Part shown: positions 1 through 8,831 of the stretch, one piece after another
Layout of the letters: every line of letters starts with the position of its first letter
How positions within the stretch are numbered: position 1 is the first letter of the stretch
Origin: Sphingomonadales bacterium BRH_c42
GTDB taxonomy: Bacteria; Pseudomonadota; Alphaproteobacteria; Sphingomonadales; Sphingomonadaceae
Assembly: GCA_001516125.1 (NCBI GenBank)
Contig: LOEX01000127.1
Coordinates: 1-64,000 of the forward strand
Length of the DNA: 64,000 bases
Direction: 5' to 3'
Position numbers and translations under genes: made by a program
The notes under the pieces: model-generated
What the model saw: the letters and a program-made list of their open reading frames with translations, nothing else
Told to the model about the DNA's origin: nothing
Database searches by the model: none

Positions 1-511
1 CCGCCGCGCGCCAGGCCTGCCACGCCAGCGCCAGCCCATCGGCGTCGCTTGCCGCGTAACGATCGAGCAGAATACGGTGCCCGCGCGGATTGACGAGGCC
101 GCGGTCGTCGTGCTGGCCATGCAGTTCGACCAGCGCGGGCGCGATCTCGCGCAGCAGACCGGCACTGACCGGCTGATCGTTGATGAACGCGCGCGAGGCG
201 CCGTCCGCCTTCAACTGCCTGCGGATCAGCAGCGGCTCGCCCGGTTCGATCTCGACCCCGGCCTGCGCCAGCGTTTCGGCAATCGCAGCGGGAAGCTGCG
301 CGAATTCGAAGCTGGCGGAAACGCTCGCCTTGTCCTCACCGCCGCGAATCAGCGATGCCTCCGCCCGGTCGCCCAGCGCCAGCCCCAGCGAATCGAGCAG
401 GATCGATTTGCCCGCGCCGGTCTCACCCGTGAGCACGCCCAGCCCGCGCCCGAAATCGAGATCGAGCGCCTCGATCAGCACGATATTGCGGATGGAAAGC
501 CGGGTCAGCAT
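1..511 (-). CDS. recN: DNA repair protein RecN, N-terminal part (runs off window)
   Basis: Minus-strand translation MLTRLSIRNIVLIEALDLDFGRGLGVLTGETGAGKSILLDSLGLALGDRAEASLIR... with Walker A GETGAGKS typical of RecN; CAT at 509-511. Confidence 0.93.
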   Translation of the reverse strand, partial: MLTRLSIRNIVLIEALDLDFGRGLGVLTGETGAGKSILLDSLGLALGDRAEASLIRGGEDKASVSASFEFAQLPAAIAETLAQAGVEIEPGEPLLIRRQLKADGASRAFINDQPVSAGLLREIAPALVELHGQHDDRGLVNPRGHRILLDRYAASDADGLALAWQAWRAA

Positions 512-603
512 GATTGTGCGCCCGTGTTAACCCATGCCGCGCCGCGCGTCACCGCCCGAGGCGTTCCATCATGTGGACTTTTGCCCTGGCGATTATCCGC
601 GCC

Positions 604-1416
604 CTAGCTGGCAGTCACGCCCGGCGCGTGTTTGCCGATCAGCGCATAGGCCTTTTCGTACCATTCGTTGCCCGGATAATTGGCGCCCAGCACCGCGGCA
701 TATTTCACCGCTTCTTCGGGCAGGCCCAGCGCCAGGCTGCTTTCCGTGAGGCGATAGAGCGCCTCGGGCGTGTGGCTGGTGGTGTCGAACCCCTTTACCA
801 CGTTCTCGAACCGCATCCGCGCCGCCAACCAATGGCCCGATTTCTGATAGAAGCGCCCGATCTCCATTTCCTTGCCCGCCAGGTGATCGTTGACCAGATC
901 GAGCTTGAGCCGCGCGTCGGCGGCATATTCGGTGGTGGGGAAGCGGCGATCGATTTCGCGCAGCGCAGAGCGCGCCTGCTCGGTGATCTTCTGGTCACGC
1001 TGGACATCGCTGATCTGCTCGTAATAGCTAAGCCCGATCAGGTAATAGGCATAGGGCGCATCGCGGTTGCCGGGGTGGATCGAGAGGAAGCGCTGCGCGC
1101 TGGCGATCGCCTTGTTGTAATCTTGTGCGATGTAATAGCTGAACGCGCTCATCAGCTGCGCGCGGCGCGCCCAGGGCGAATAGGGATGCTGGCGCTCGAC
1201 CTCGTCGAACAGTGCGGCGGCAAGCTGCGTGTTGCCGCGATCGAGCCTGCGCTTGGCCTCGTTATAGAGCGTTTCGACATCGCGCGCGACATAGGCGACA
1301 TCCTCGTTATCGCCCCCGCGCCCCGCGCAGCCTGCGGTGAAAAGCGTGGCCGCGGCCAGCGCGGCGGCAAGAATTGGCTTGGTGGTGAAGGCGGTCACGC
1401 GCGGAATCCTCGTCAT
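604..1416 (-). CDS. bamD: Outer membrane protein assembly factor BamD (lipoprotein, TPR)
   Basis: MTRIPRVTAFTTKPILAAALAAATLFTAGC lipobox; ETLYNEAKRRLDRGNTQLAAALFDEVERQHPYSPWARRAQLMSAFSYY BamD/ComL signature. Start trimmed to ATG at 1414-1416. Confidence 0.93.
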   Translation of the reverse strand: MTRIPRVTAFTTKPILAAALAAATLFTAGCAGRGGDNEDVAYVARDVETLYNEAKRRLDRGNTQLAAALFDEVERQHPYSPWARRAQLMSAFSYYIAQDYNKAIASAQRFLSIHPGNRDAPYAYYLIGLSYYEQISDVQRDQKITEQARSALREIDRRFPTTEYAADARLKLDLVNDHLAGKEMEIGRFYQKSGHWLAARMRFENVVKGFDTTSHTPEALYRLTESSLALGLPEEAVKYAAVLGANYPGNEWYEKAYALIGKHAPGVTAS

Positions 1417-1594
1417 GGGAGCAAGCCTATAACCGCCCCCCGGCTGAACGCCAAGTGAAGTTGGACGGGTTGTTCGCCAATGCCCGCCTCCACCTGGTTC
1501 GTCGCTGAAAAAATGCGCGCCTGGAACGGATGGAACACGGGACGGGCGGGTGTAGGAAATGGGGGGGTGATCAGACCAATCGCAATATGAGTCA

Positions 1595-1623
1595 TTGACG
1601 TATATGCTAATGGCGTATATACG
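1595..1623 (+). promoter_or_regulatory. Candidate promoter/operator of the toxin-antitoxin operon
   Basis: TTGACG (1595-1600), 17 nt, TATACG (1618-1623); perfect palindrome CGTATATACG at 1614-1623 with another CGTATAT half-site at 1599-1605. Confidence 0.55.
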
Positions 1624-1631
1624 AGCCTGGT

Positions 1632-1973
1632 ATGACACGCTTGCAGACCGTCGCTGAAATGCCTGAATTTCAGAGGCGCGCCAAGGCGATCATGACGGAA
1701 GATGAGCGTACGGCGCTGCTGGATTTCGTCGCCGCCAATCCGCAGGCAGGCGTGTCACTTGGCGGAGGCCTGCGCAAACTACGCTTTGCCCGGCCAGGTG
1801 GAGGCAAGAGCGGCGGTTATCGCACCGTCTATGTATTTGGCGGCGCGCATATGCCGATCTTCCTCGTCACCGTGTTCGCCAAGAACGAGAAGGACAATCT
1901 GAGCAAGGCGGAACTGGCCGAACTCGTTAAACTCAGCAAGGCGCTGATTTCGTATTACGGAGACCCATCATGA
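1632..1973 (+). CDS. RelE/ParE-superfamily type II toxin
   Basis: RRAKAIMTEDERTALLDFVAANPQAG...GGLRKLRFARPGGGKSGGYRTVYVFGG..IFLVTVFAKNEKDNLSKAE is RelE-like; overlaps the downstream XRE antitoxin by 4 nt. Confidence 0.85.
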   Translation: MTRLQTVAEMPEFQRRAKAIMTEDERTALLDFVAANPQAGVSLGGGLRKLRFARPGGGKSGGYRTVYVFGGAHMPIFLVTVFAKNEKDNLSKAELAELVKLSKALISYYGDPS

Positions 1974-2272
1974 ACGCCCCGAAATCCAAGGCATTCGAAA
2001 GCATCAGGCAGGGCCTTGAAGAAGCCCTCGCCTATGCCGAAGGCAAGAAGACCGGCGCGCGCGTGCACCAGGTGGAAGTACCCAAGGTGGACGTCGCCGC
2101 GATCCGCGCGAAGACCGGGCTGTCACAGGTCGAATTCGCACGCAGCATCGGCGTCGCCAAGGGCACGCTGCTGAATTGGGAGCATGGCCGGCGACACCCG
2201 ACCGGCCCGGCGCAGGTATTGCTGGCGATGATCGCCAAGCGGCCGAGCCTGGTGGGGGAGGTGCTGCGGTAA
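1970..2272 (+). CDS. XRE-family antitoxin (HigA/NadS-like)
   Basis: KTGLSQVEFARSIGVAKGTLLNWEHGRRHPTGPAQVLLAMIAKRP helix-turn-helix; starts by ATGA overlap with the toxin stop. Confidence 0.87.
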   Translation: MNAPKSKAFESIRQGLEEALAYAEGKKTGARVHQVEVPKVDVAAIRAKTGLSQVEFARSIGVAKGTLLNWEHGRRHPTGPAQVLLAMIAKRPSLVGEVLR

Positions 2273-2286
2273 TTTATCCTTGGAAA

Positions 2287-3156
2287 TCAGGCCACGATAC
2301 CATGATACTCACGGTGCCAGGCCAGAAAGGTCGGATGCGGGCGATCCGCCTCGCGATCTGGCGCGATTAGCCGCCCTGTCGGATTGATGATCGCCTCAAC
2401 CCCGGCGCGGTCATTCACCTTGCGGTGAATCAGAATGTCGTGATTGTCGGCGACGCAGATCAGCCCCCGATCGAACATCCAGTGCGCTGTTCCCGATAGC
2501 GCCAGCCCATTACGCACGCTGTCCGGCCCGCCATGCTCGACCGGGCGAATATGCGCGGCTTCGGCTTCGAGCCGCCCTCCCCCGTTGATAAGTCGCCACC
2601 CGGTCACCGCGCAGCGCCCGTCATATGCGTGGAGCACAGCGCGGCGAAACGCACGGTCGCGAAATGGACGGCTGACGAGCGATTGCACAAGCGGGCGTTC
2701 GATTTCGAAGGGCATTTGTTCTTCGCGCACTCGATCAAGCGGCTCGGCCTCGCCAACACGCGGTAGCGTCCGGTCGTCAGGCAGGCCGAGTTTGATTATG
2801 CGGGCAAAATCGGAATTCGAAAGGGGCCGCACAGCGGCTTGCGCGTTCGCCAAGTCGCGCTCGACCGGCTGACCATCGACCATGTGGGGAACAGTTGGCT
2901 CGAACGGCAGATAACTGCCCTCTTCGATCAAGGCGCGGTAGCGGTCTGGTTCAACGGGATCGGGAACGATCTTCTCGACCTTCGCTACAGCGAAGAAGCC
3001 TTTCGATTGCGACAGCTTTACCGGCTCGCGATAGACAACCCAGTCGCCGACCATCTGCTTGGCGCGGGAAAGGTAGGACTTCGGGAACTGGTAATGCACC
3101 TCGGGAATGTCGTCGTAGATCGACCCGTCTTTGTGCATGAAAACGCCAAAGGTCAT
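2287..3156 (-). CDS. HNH_2-type endonuclease with N-terminal reader-like (PUA/EVE/SRA-like?) region
   Basis: C-terminal CAVTGW...LEAEAAHIRPVEHGGPDSVRNGLALSGTAHWMFDRGLI is an HNH_2 core; N-terminal VGDWVVYREPVKLSQSKGFFAVAKVEKIVPDP..YRALIEEGSYLPF resembles small-molecule/base-reader folds. Confidence 0.8.
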   Translation of the reverse strand: MTFGVFMHKDGSIYDDIPEVHYQFPKSYLSRAKQMVGDWVVYREPVKLSQSKGFFAVAKVEKIVPDPVEPDRYRALIEEGSYLPFEPTVPHMVDGQPVERDLANAQAAVRPLSNSDFARIIKLGLPDDRTLPRVGEAEPLDRVREEQMPFEIERPLVQSLVSRPFRDRAFRRAVLHAYDGRCAVTGWRLINGGGRLEAEAAHIRPVEHGGPDSVRNGLALSGTAHWMFDRGLICVADNHDILIHRKVNDRAGVEAIINPTGRLIAPDREADRPHPTFLAWHREYHGIVA

Positions 3157-3340
3157 CTATTCTGCGCCGCCTGCTTCTATGTGAGTATCCGCCGACTTGC
3201 GGCACCGCAACGTAACTCAGTATCACGCACAAACCAATGTATGATGGGGAAAACTTTGTACAACCAGTTGCCGACATCTCAGCACTTGGAGCATTCTAAA
3301 CTGTTCCGAGGCTTTGAACATTTACTTTGAGGATCGACGG

Positions 3341-3808
3341 ATGACAAATCGTGTTCACATTGATGCACCCGCAGGCGTAGTTGAAATTGAGGGCGAAAAA
3401 GATTTCGTGGAAGGCGTCATCGACAAATTCTTTCCGATCTTGCAGGCTTCAAAATTTGGTAGCCATCCAGCTGGAAACCCAGCAGGCAAAAAAGCCAAAG
3501 AGGAATCTTCACCAGAGTCAATGGAAGGAGACATGGAGGAGAATCCAAAACCTAAAGTTAGACGCAAGAAGGGCAGCGCTCCCCCAAAGGGACAGTCTTG
3601 CGCCGACCGAGTGTTAATTCTTAGAGGCGAGAAATTTTTCAAGTCGCATCGATCGAGTGCCGAGATTGTCGACGGACTAGCGGCGAAGGGATGGACGCAC
3701 AACAATAACCAAGTTGGCGCAGCGCTTTCTAGTATGTTTAGACGCGGCGACATTCAAAGGACCAAAGAATCTGGCGGAGCCTGGAAATACTACTGGGATC
3801 GTGACTAA
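3341..3808 (+). CDS. Uncharacterised protein with probable C-terminal winged helix
   Basis: ATG at 3341 with GAGG upstream; DRVLILRGEKFFKSHRSSAEIVDGLAAKGWTHNNNQVGAALSSMFRRGDIQRTKESGGAWKYYW looks like wHTH; AT-richer than flanks; 2-nt gap to next gene. Confidence 0.65.
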   Translation: MTNRVHIDAPAGVVEIEGEKDFVEGVIDKFFPILQASKFGSHPAGNPAGKKAKEESSPESMEGDMEENPKPKVRRKKGSAPPKGQSCADRVLILRGEKFFKSHRSSAEIVDGLAAKGWTHNNNQVGAALSSMFRRGDIQRTKESGGAWKYYWDRD

Positions 3809-3810
3809 TC

Positions 3811-4581
3811 GTGTCGTTACCAAGCTTGGATGACACTATGGGCGCGATACCAGCGGCACTGAGGCAGCCGCTCATAAATGAGTTTCAACATGCGCTGGAT
3901 GAGTATCGAGCAGCCGATTGGGAGAAGGTTGGCCTAAAGGCAGGAAAATTCAGCGAAATTGCTTATTGTGTCTGTAAGGGACACGCCACTGGCAGCTATC
4001 CCTCGGTTCCAAGTAAACCGAGGAACTTCCCTCAAGCTTGCAGGGATCTAGAGCAGCACAACACTACAAAAGGACGCTCCCTTTGTATGCAAGTTCCGAA
4101 GGTCCTTGCTGCAATATATGAGTTGAGAAATGACCGTGCCATAGGTCATGTTTCATCAGAGATCAGCCCAAATCATATGGACGCCGAATTCTGCCTTCGG
4201 TCGATGAAGTGGGTAATGGGAGAATTTGTTAGGAATTTTTCTACACTACTTTTGGAAGAGTCTCATGCCGTAGTTGAATCAGTAACAGCAAGGACCTTTC
4301 AAATAGTTTGGTCGAGTGGAAATATACGCCGAGTCCTTGAACCCGCAAGGACGGCTTCGCAAAAGACGATGATACTTCTTTACGCAGAAGGCAATAAGAT
4401 GGCTGTCGCAACACTTCAAACGTGGGTTGAATACAGAAATGCCTCGGAGTTCAAAAGCAAAGTCCTCAAGCCACTACACAAAAAGGCGCTGATCCATTTT
4501 GATGAAAGTGGGGGGACTGTCCAGATATTGCCGACGGGCCAAGCCTTTGTCGAGAAATCAGGTTTGCTAGCAACGACCTAG
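3811..4581 (+). CDS. Uncharacterised HEPN-like protein
   Basis: IYELRNDRAIGHVSSEISPNHMDAEFCLRSMKWVMGEFVRNF contains an Rx6H HEPN-type motif; immediately downstream of the wHTH-like gene; AT-richer composition. Confidence 0.6.
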   Translation: MSLPSLDDTMGAIPAALRQPLINEFQHALDEYRAADWEKVGLKAGKFSEIAYCVCKGHATGSYPSVPSKPRNFPQACRDLEQHNTTKGRSLCMQVPKVLAAIYELRNDRAIGHVSSEISPNHMDAEFCLRSMKWVMGEFVRNFSTLLLEESHAVVESVTARTFQIVWSSGNIRRVLEPARTASQKTMILLYAEGNKMAVATLQTWVEYRNASEFKSKVLKPLHKKALIHFDESGGTVQILPTGQAFVEKSGLLATT

Positions 4582-4590
4582 CAAAGAGAT

Positions 4591-6420
4591 CTACTCCTCC
4601 CCCATCCTCAGCGCGGCGATGAACGCCTCCTGCGGAATGCTGACGTTACCATATTCCCGCATCCGCGCCTTCCCCTTCTTCTGTTTTTCCAACAGCTTCT
4701 TCTTGCGCGTAATGTCACCGCCATAGCATTTGGCGGTCACGTCCTTGCGCAATGCGGCGATCGTTTCGCGCGCAATGATCTTGCCGCCGATCGCGGCCTG
4801 GATCGGCACCTTGAACAGGTGGCGCGGGATCAGGTCCTTCAGCCGCTCGCACATGCCGCGCCCTCGTTCCTCGGCCACGCCGCGGTGCACGATCATGCTC
4901 AGCGCATCGACCGGCTCGTTGTTGACGAGGATGTTCATCTTGACCAGATCGCCCTCGCGCAGGCCGATCTGCTCGTAATCGAAGCTGGCATAGCCGCGGC
5001 TGATGCTTTTCAGCCGGTCGTAGAAGTCGAACACCACCTCGTTCAGCGGCAGCTCGTACGTCACCTGCGCGCGTATGCTCTCTCTGGCGCCAACATAGGT
5101 GAGGTCGGTCTGCACGCCGCGCCGATCCTGGCACAGCTTGAGGATGGAGCCGAGATATTCGTCGGGCGTATAGATCGTGGCCTTGATCCACGGTTCCTCG
5201 ATCGTCTCGATCCGGCTGGGATCGGGATAATCGGCCGGGTTGTGCAGCAGGATCTCGGCTGCGCCCTCGGTCTTGCTGGCGCGCAGCTGGATGCGATAGA
5301 CCACCGATGGCGCGGTGGTGATGAGGTCGAGATCGTATTCGCGGGCGAGCCGTTCCTGGATGATCTCGAGGTGGAGCAGGCCGAGGAACCCGCAGCGGAA
5401 GCCGAAGCCCAATGCCGCGCTGGTTTCCATCTCGAAGCTGAAGCTGGCATCGTTGAGGCGCAGGCGGCTGATGCTTTCGCGCAGTTTCTCGAAATCGGCG
5501 GCGTCGGTGGGGAACAGCCCGCAGAACACCACCGGCTGTACTTCCTTGTAGCCGGGCAGCGGCTCGGTGGCGCCGCCCTTCACCGTGGTGATCGTGTCAC
5601 CCACGCGCGCCTGCTCCACTTCCTTGATCTGCGCGGTGATGAAGCCGATTTCGCCCGGGCCAAGATCGGGCAGTTCGATGCGCTTTGGGGTGAAGCAGCC
5701 CACGCGGTCGATCAGATGCTGCGTGCCGCCCTGCATGAAGCGGATGTTCAGCCCCTTGGTGATCAGCCCGTCGATTACGCGCACCAGGATCACCACGCCA
5801 AGATAGGGATCGTACCAGCTGTCGATCAGGCTGGCCTTGAGCGGCGCCTTGCGATCACCCTTGGGCGGGGGAATGCGCGCGACCACGGCCTCGAGCACTT
5901 CCTTGATGCCGATGCCCGATTTGGCGCTGGTCAGCACGGCATCCGAGGCGTCAAGCCCGATGATATCCTCGATCTCGTGTCTGACTTTCTCAGGCTCGGC
6001 GGCGGGAAGGTCGATCTTGTTGATGACGGGCACGATCTCGTGGTCGTGCTCGATCGACTGATAGACATTGGCGAGCGTCTGCGCCTCGACCCCCTGCGCC
6101 GCATCGACCACCAGCAGCGCGCCCTCGCAGGCGGCGAGGCTGCGGCTGACCTCATAGGCGAAATCGACGTGGCCGGGGGTGTCCATCAGGTTGAGCTGGT
6201 AGGCTTCGCCGTCGTTTGCGGTGTAGTTGAGGCGCACGGTCTGCGCCTTGATGGTGATGCCGCGCTCGCGCTCGATATCCATGTTGTCGAGCACTTGCTC
6301 GCTCATCTCGCGCGCGGTCAGCCCGCCGGTGAACTGGATCAGCCGGTCGGCCAGCGTCGACTTGCCATGGTCGATGTGCGCGATGATCGAAAAATTGCGG
6401 ATATGGGAAAGATCGGTCAT
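4591..6420 (-). CDS. lepA: Elongation factor 4 (LepA)
   Basis: [29 protein letters not shown]...; full-length LepA with C-terminal [23 protein letters not shown]. Confidence 0.98.
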   Translation of the reverse strand: MTDLSHIRNFSIIAHIDHGKSTLADRLIQFTGGLTAREMSEQVLDNMDIERERGITIKAQTVRLNYTANDGEAYQLNLMDTPGHVDFAYEVSRSLAACEGALLVVDAAQGVEAQTLANVYQSIEHDHEIVPVINKIDLPAAEPEKVRHEIEDIIGLDASDAVLTSAKSGIGIKEVLEAVVARIPPPKGDRKAPLKASLIDSWYDPYLGVVILVRVIDGLITKGLNIRFMQGGTQHLIDRVGCFTPKRIELPDLGPGEIGFITAQIKEVEQARVGDTITTVKGGATEPLPGYKEVQPVVFCGLFPTDAADFEKLRESISRLRLNDASFSFEMETSAALGFGFRCGFLGLLHLEIIQERLAREYDLDLITTAPSVVYRIQLRASKTEGAAEILLHNPADYPDPSRIETIEEPWIKATIYTPDEYLGSILKLCQDRRGVQTDLTYVGARESIRAQVTYELPLNEVVFDFYDRLKSISRGYASFDYEQIGLREGDLVKMNILVNNEPVDALSMIVHRGVAEERGRGMCERLKDLIPRHLFKVPIQAAIGGKIIARETIAALRKDVTAKCYGGDITRKKKLLEKQKKGKARMREYGNVSIPQEAFIAALRMGEE

Positions 6421-6506
6421 GTGACCGCGCCATTAGCGCCGCGCAATCGCGCTGTCAGCCCATGGCATCAACTTGCCCGGCAAAATCACCGTCTTCAGGC
6501 AGGCCT

Positions 6507-8729
6507 TCAGACAGCTTCGGGGTGATAGTCGGGCGCATAACCGAAGCGCGGAACGCTCGCGCCAGGATTGAGCAATCCGCCCTGCATCGCCTTGTAATCG
6601 CCCGGCGCCAGTGCCGCGAGCGGAGCGCCTGCGGAGGACAGTTCGTATGGCGAAACCCGGTGGCGAGTGCAGAGCCCACCTGCCCCGTCATCGACCAGCG
6701 GGGTCTCGAACTCGAGGCCCTGGATACCCCCCGATTCGCGGATCACGGTCGCCACGGCCAGTTGGCCCCCTCCTAGATCGACCACGAACTGGGTATCGAC
6801 CGGCACATCGAGCAGGCCCTGGATCAGCGCCCCGGTGCGCGAAAGATTGCGCAGCGTGACCGAATAGGAATAATCGTCGTTGATCACCTGAATGTTGCGC
6901 AGCACCGTGCGCCGCTTGGCGCGCCTGCTGCGCGATCCGGTGGGGACGATTGTCCAGGATCCATCGGCCAGCTCACGCTCGACCTCGGCTGCCGGAACCG
7001 GATCGGTGAACACGCTGCCTTGCAGGTTGTTGATTCCGCAGCCGCGCAGTTCCTGAAGCAGATCGAAGCTTTCGATCCCGGTTGCGATGGTCGCCATGCC
7101 CAGCGCGCGGGCCAGCGCGACGATAGCCTTGACCAGCGCAAGTTCGCGGCTGTCGGGCTCCAGCGCCTCGCTGAAGAAGTTGTCGCCGATCTTGATCGAA
7201 TCGAATGGCGCACGGCGCAGGTAATCGAGCGAGGAATAACCGGTGCCAAACTCGTCGAGTGTAAGCCGCACGCCCAGCTTGAACAACGAGGCCAGCGTCT
7301 TGTCGACCATGTTTGCATCGCCGAGAAACACCGATTCCTTGACCTCCAGCTCCAGCCGGTCGGGATCTAAATCTGCCTCGTCGAGCGCATTCTTGACCGA
7401 TTCGACAAACCCGTTGGCGGAAAATTGCTGGGTCGGCACATTCACGGCCACGCGCAGACCCGCCGGCAAGGCCCGGGCCTCTTCGCAGGCCTTGCGGACG
7501 GTCCATTCGCCGATATCGACAATCAGCGCGCTGCCATCGACGATCGACTGGAACTCTTCCCAGTCGATTTCGCCGCGCTGCGGGTGGTTCCAGCAGACCA
7601 GCGCTTCGAGCGCAACAACCTGCTGCGCCTCGCTCGACAGCACCGGTTGGTATTTGAGGAACAACTGTTCCTCGCGCACGGCTTCGTGAAGGTCGCCTTC
7701 CAGACGTTTGCGGAAGATCGCCTCGTTCGCCAGATCGCCTGAGTAGAAGCGGAACTGCCCGCGCCCGCCATTTTTGGCGGCATATAGCGCCATGTCTGCG
7801 GAACGCATGACATCCTCGGCGCTGACCCCGTCATGCGGCGCGATCGCAATGCCAACCGATGCCCCGATCACGCAGCGGCCCTCGTCCAGCGAATAAGGCT
7901 GCGTAAGCATGGCGATGACCCTGCCAGCGATTTCGCCCAACACGCCGCGATCGTCGATATCGGGCAGCATGATCTGGAATTCGTCACCTCCCAGGCGGCC
8001 GATCTCGCAATCGCGCTCGACGGCTCGCTTGAGGCGTGCAGCGACCTGCCGCAGCAATTCGTCACCAGCGGCATGGCCCAGCGTGTCGTTGACCTGCTTG
8101 AAACGGTCGAGATCGAGCATCATGATCGCGCAATTGCGCTTGGCCGCGCGAAACGCGGTCAAGGTCGCGTCGATCGTATGGGCCATGCGGTGCCGGTTCG
8201 ACAGCCCGGTGAGCGAATCGAACTTGGCGAGGCGAGCGGTTTCCTGCTCGCGCTGATGCTGTTCGGTAATGTCGGTGCCGGTGCCGCGAAAACCCTCGAA
8301 CTTGCCGACAGCAGAGAAGACCGGACGACCCGAAAGACGAATTACGATCGCGCCCGGGTTGCGTTCGAGGGACACTTCCATGCCGTTGAAGGCCTTGCGT
8401 GCGCCCAGCTTGAGCGACAACGAACGGGTGCGCCCGTCGCCGCCGACAACGCTGAAGACGTCGACCAGCGGGTGACCCAGAAGATCGTCCATCGGCGCAT
8501 CGATGCGTTCGGCAATCGCGCTGCTGAGATATGTCAGGTTGCCCGCGGAGTCCGATGCCCAGAACCAACCCAGCCCCGACCGCTCCAGATCCTCAAGCAT
8601 TGCCAGCTTTTCGTCGTCGGTGAGCGTAAAGCGCACTGCTTCCTGCGCGGCGACGCGCGCGGAAAAAAGCCCGCCATTTGCCGAACCCGACAACAATCGC
8701 TTGAGGGACACCCTGTGCGTCTCCAACAT
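6507..8729 (-). CDS. PAS-GGDEF-EAL-PilZ protein; EAL domain with degenerate catalytic motifs
   Basis: RLGGDEFQIMLPD; EAL region LTLDEFGTGYSSL, KIGDNFF, IATGIES; C-terminal RNLSRTGALIQG PilZ-like. Confidence 0.92.
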   Translation of the reverse strand: MLETHRVSLKRLLSGSANGGLFSARVAAQEAVRFTLTDDEKLAMLEDLERSGLGWFWASDSAGNLTYLSSAIAERIDAPMDDLLGHPLVDVFSVVGGDGRTRSLSLKLGARKAFNGMEVSLERNPGAIVIRLSGRPVFSAVGKFEGFRGTGTDITEQHQREQETARLAKFDSLTGLSNRHRMAHTIDATLTAFRAAKRNCAIMMLDLDRFKQVNDTLGHAAGDELLRQVAARLKRAVERDCEIGRLGGDEFQIMLPDIDDRGVLGEIAGRVIAMLTQPYSLDEGRCVIGASVGIAIAPHDGVSAEDVMRSADMALYAAKNGGRGQFRFYSGDLANEAIFRKRLEGDLHEAVREEQLFLKYQPVLSSEAQQVVALEALVCWNHPQRGEIDWEEFQSIVDGSALIVDIGEWTVRKACEEARALPAGLRVAVNVPTQQFSANGFVESVKNALDEADLDPDRLELEVKESVFLGDANMVDKTLASLFKLGVRLTLDEFGTGYSSLDYLRRAPFDSIKIGDNFFSEALEPDSRELALVKAIVALARALGMATIATGIESFDLLQELRGCGINNLQGSVFTDPVPAAEVERELADGSWTIVPTGSRSRRAKRRTVLRNIQVINDDYSYSVTLRNLSRTGALIQGLLDVPVDTQFVVDLGGGQLAVATVIRESGGIQGLEFETPLVDDGAGGLCTRHRVSPYELSSAGAPLAALAPGDYKAMQGGLLNPGASVPRFGYAPDYHPEAV

Positions 8730-8831
8730 GGCTCATGGTCCCGAAGCGGACCAGTTCTGTAGCTTGTGTAAATCCTGTTGGTTATTTTTATCCTAATGGC
8801 GGCTCACGTTTATCACACGTTCGCGGCCATT

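Noticed and set aside
604-1638. 344-aa version of the bamD ORF starting at 1638
   Set aside because: Extra N-terminus has no homology-like content; the lipoprotein signal begins at ATG 1414-1416, and the extension would overlap the toxin promoter.
4819-6525. 568-aa plus-strand ORF opposite lepA
   Set aside because: Antisense to full-length lepA; composition artefact, no RBS or domain.
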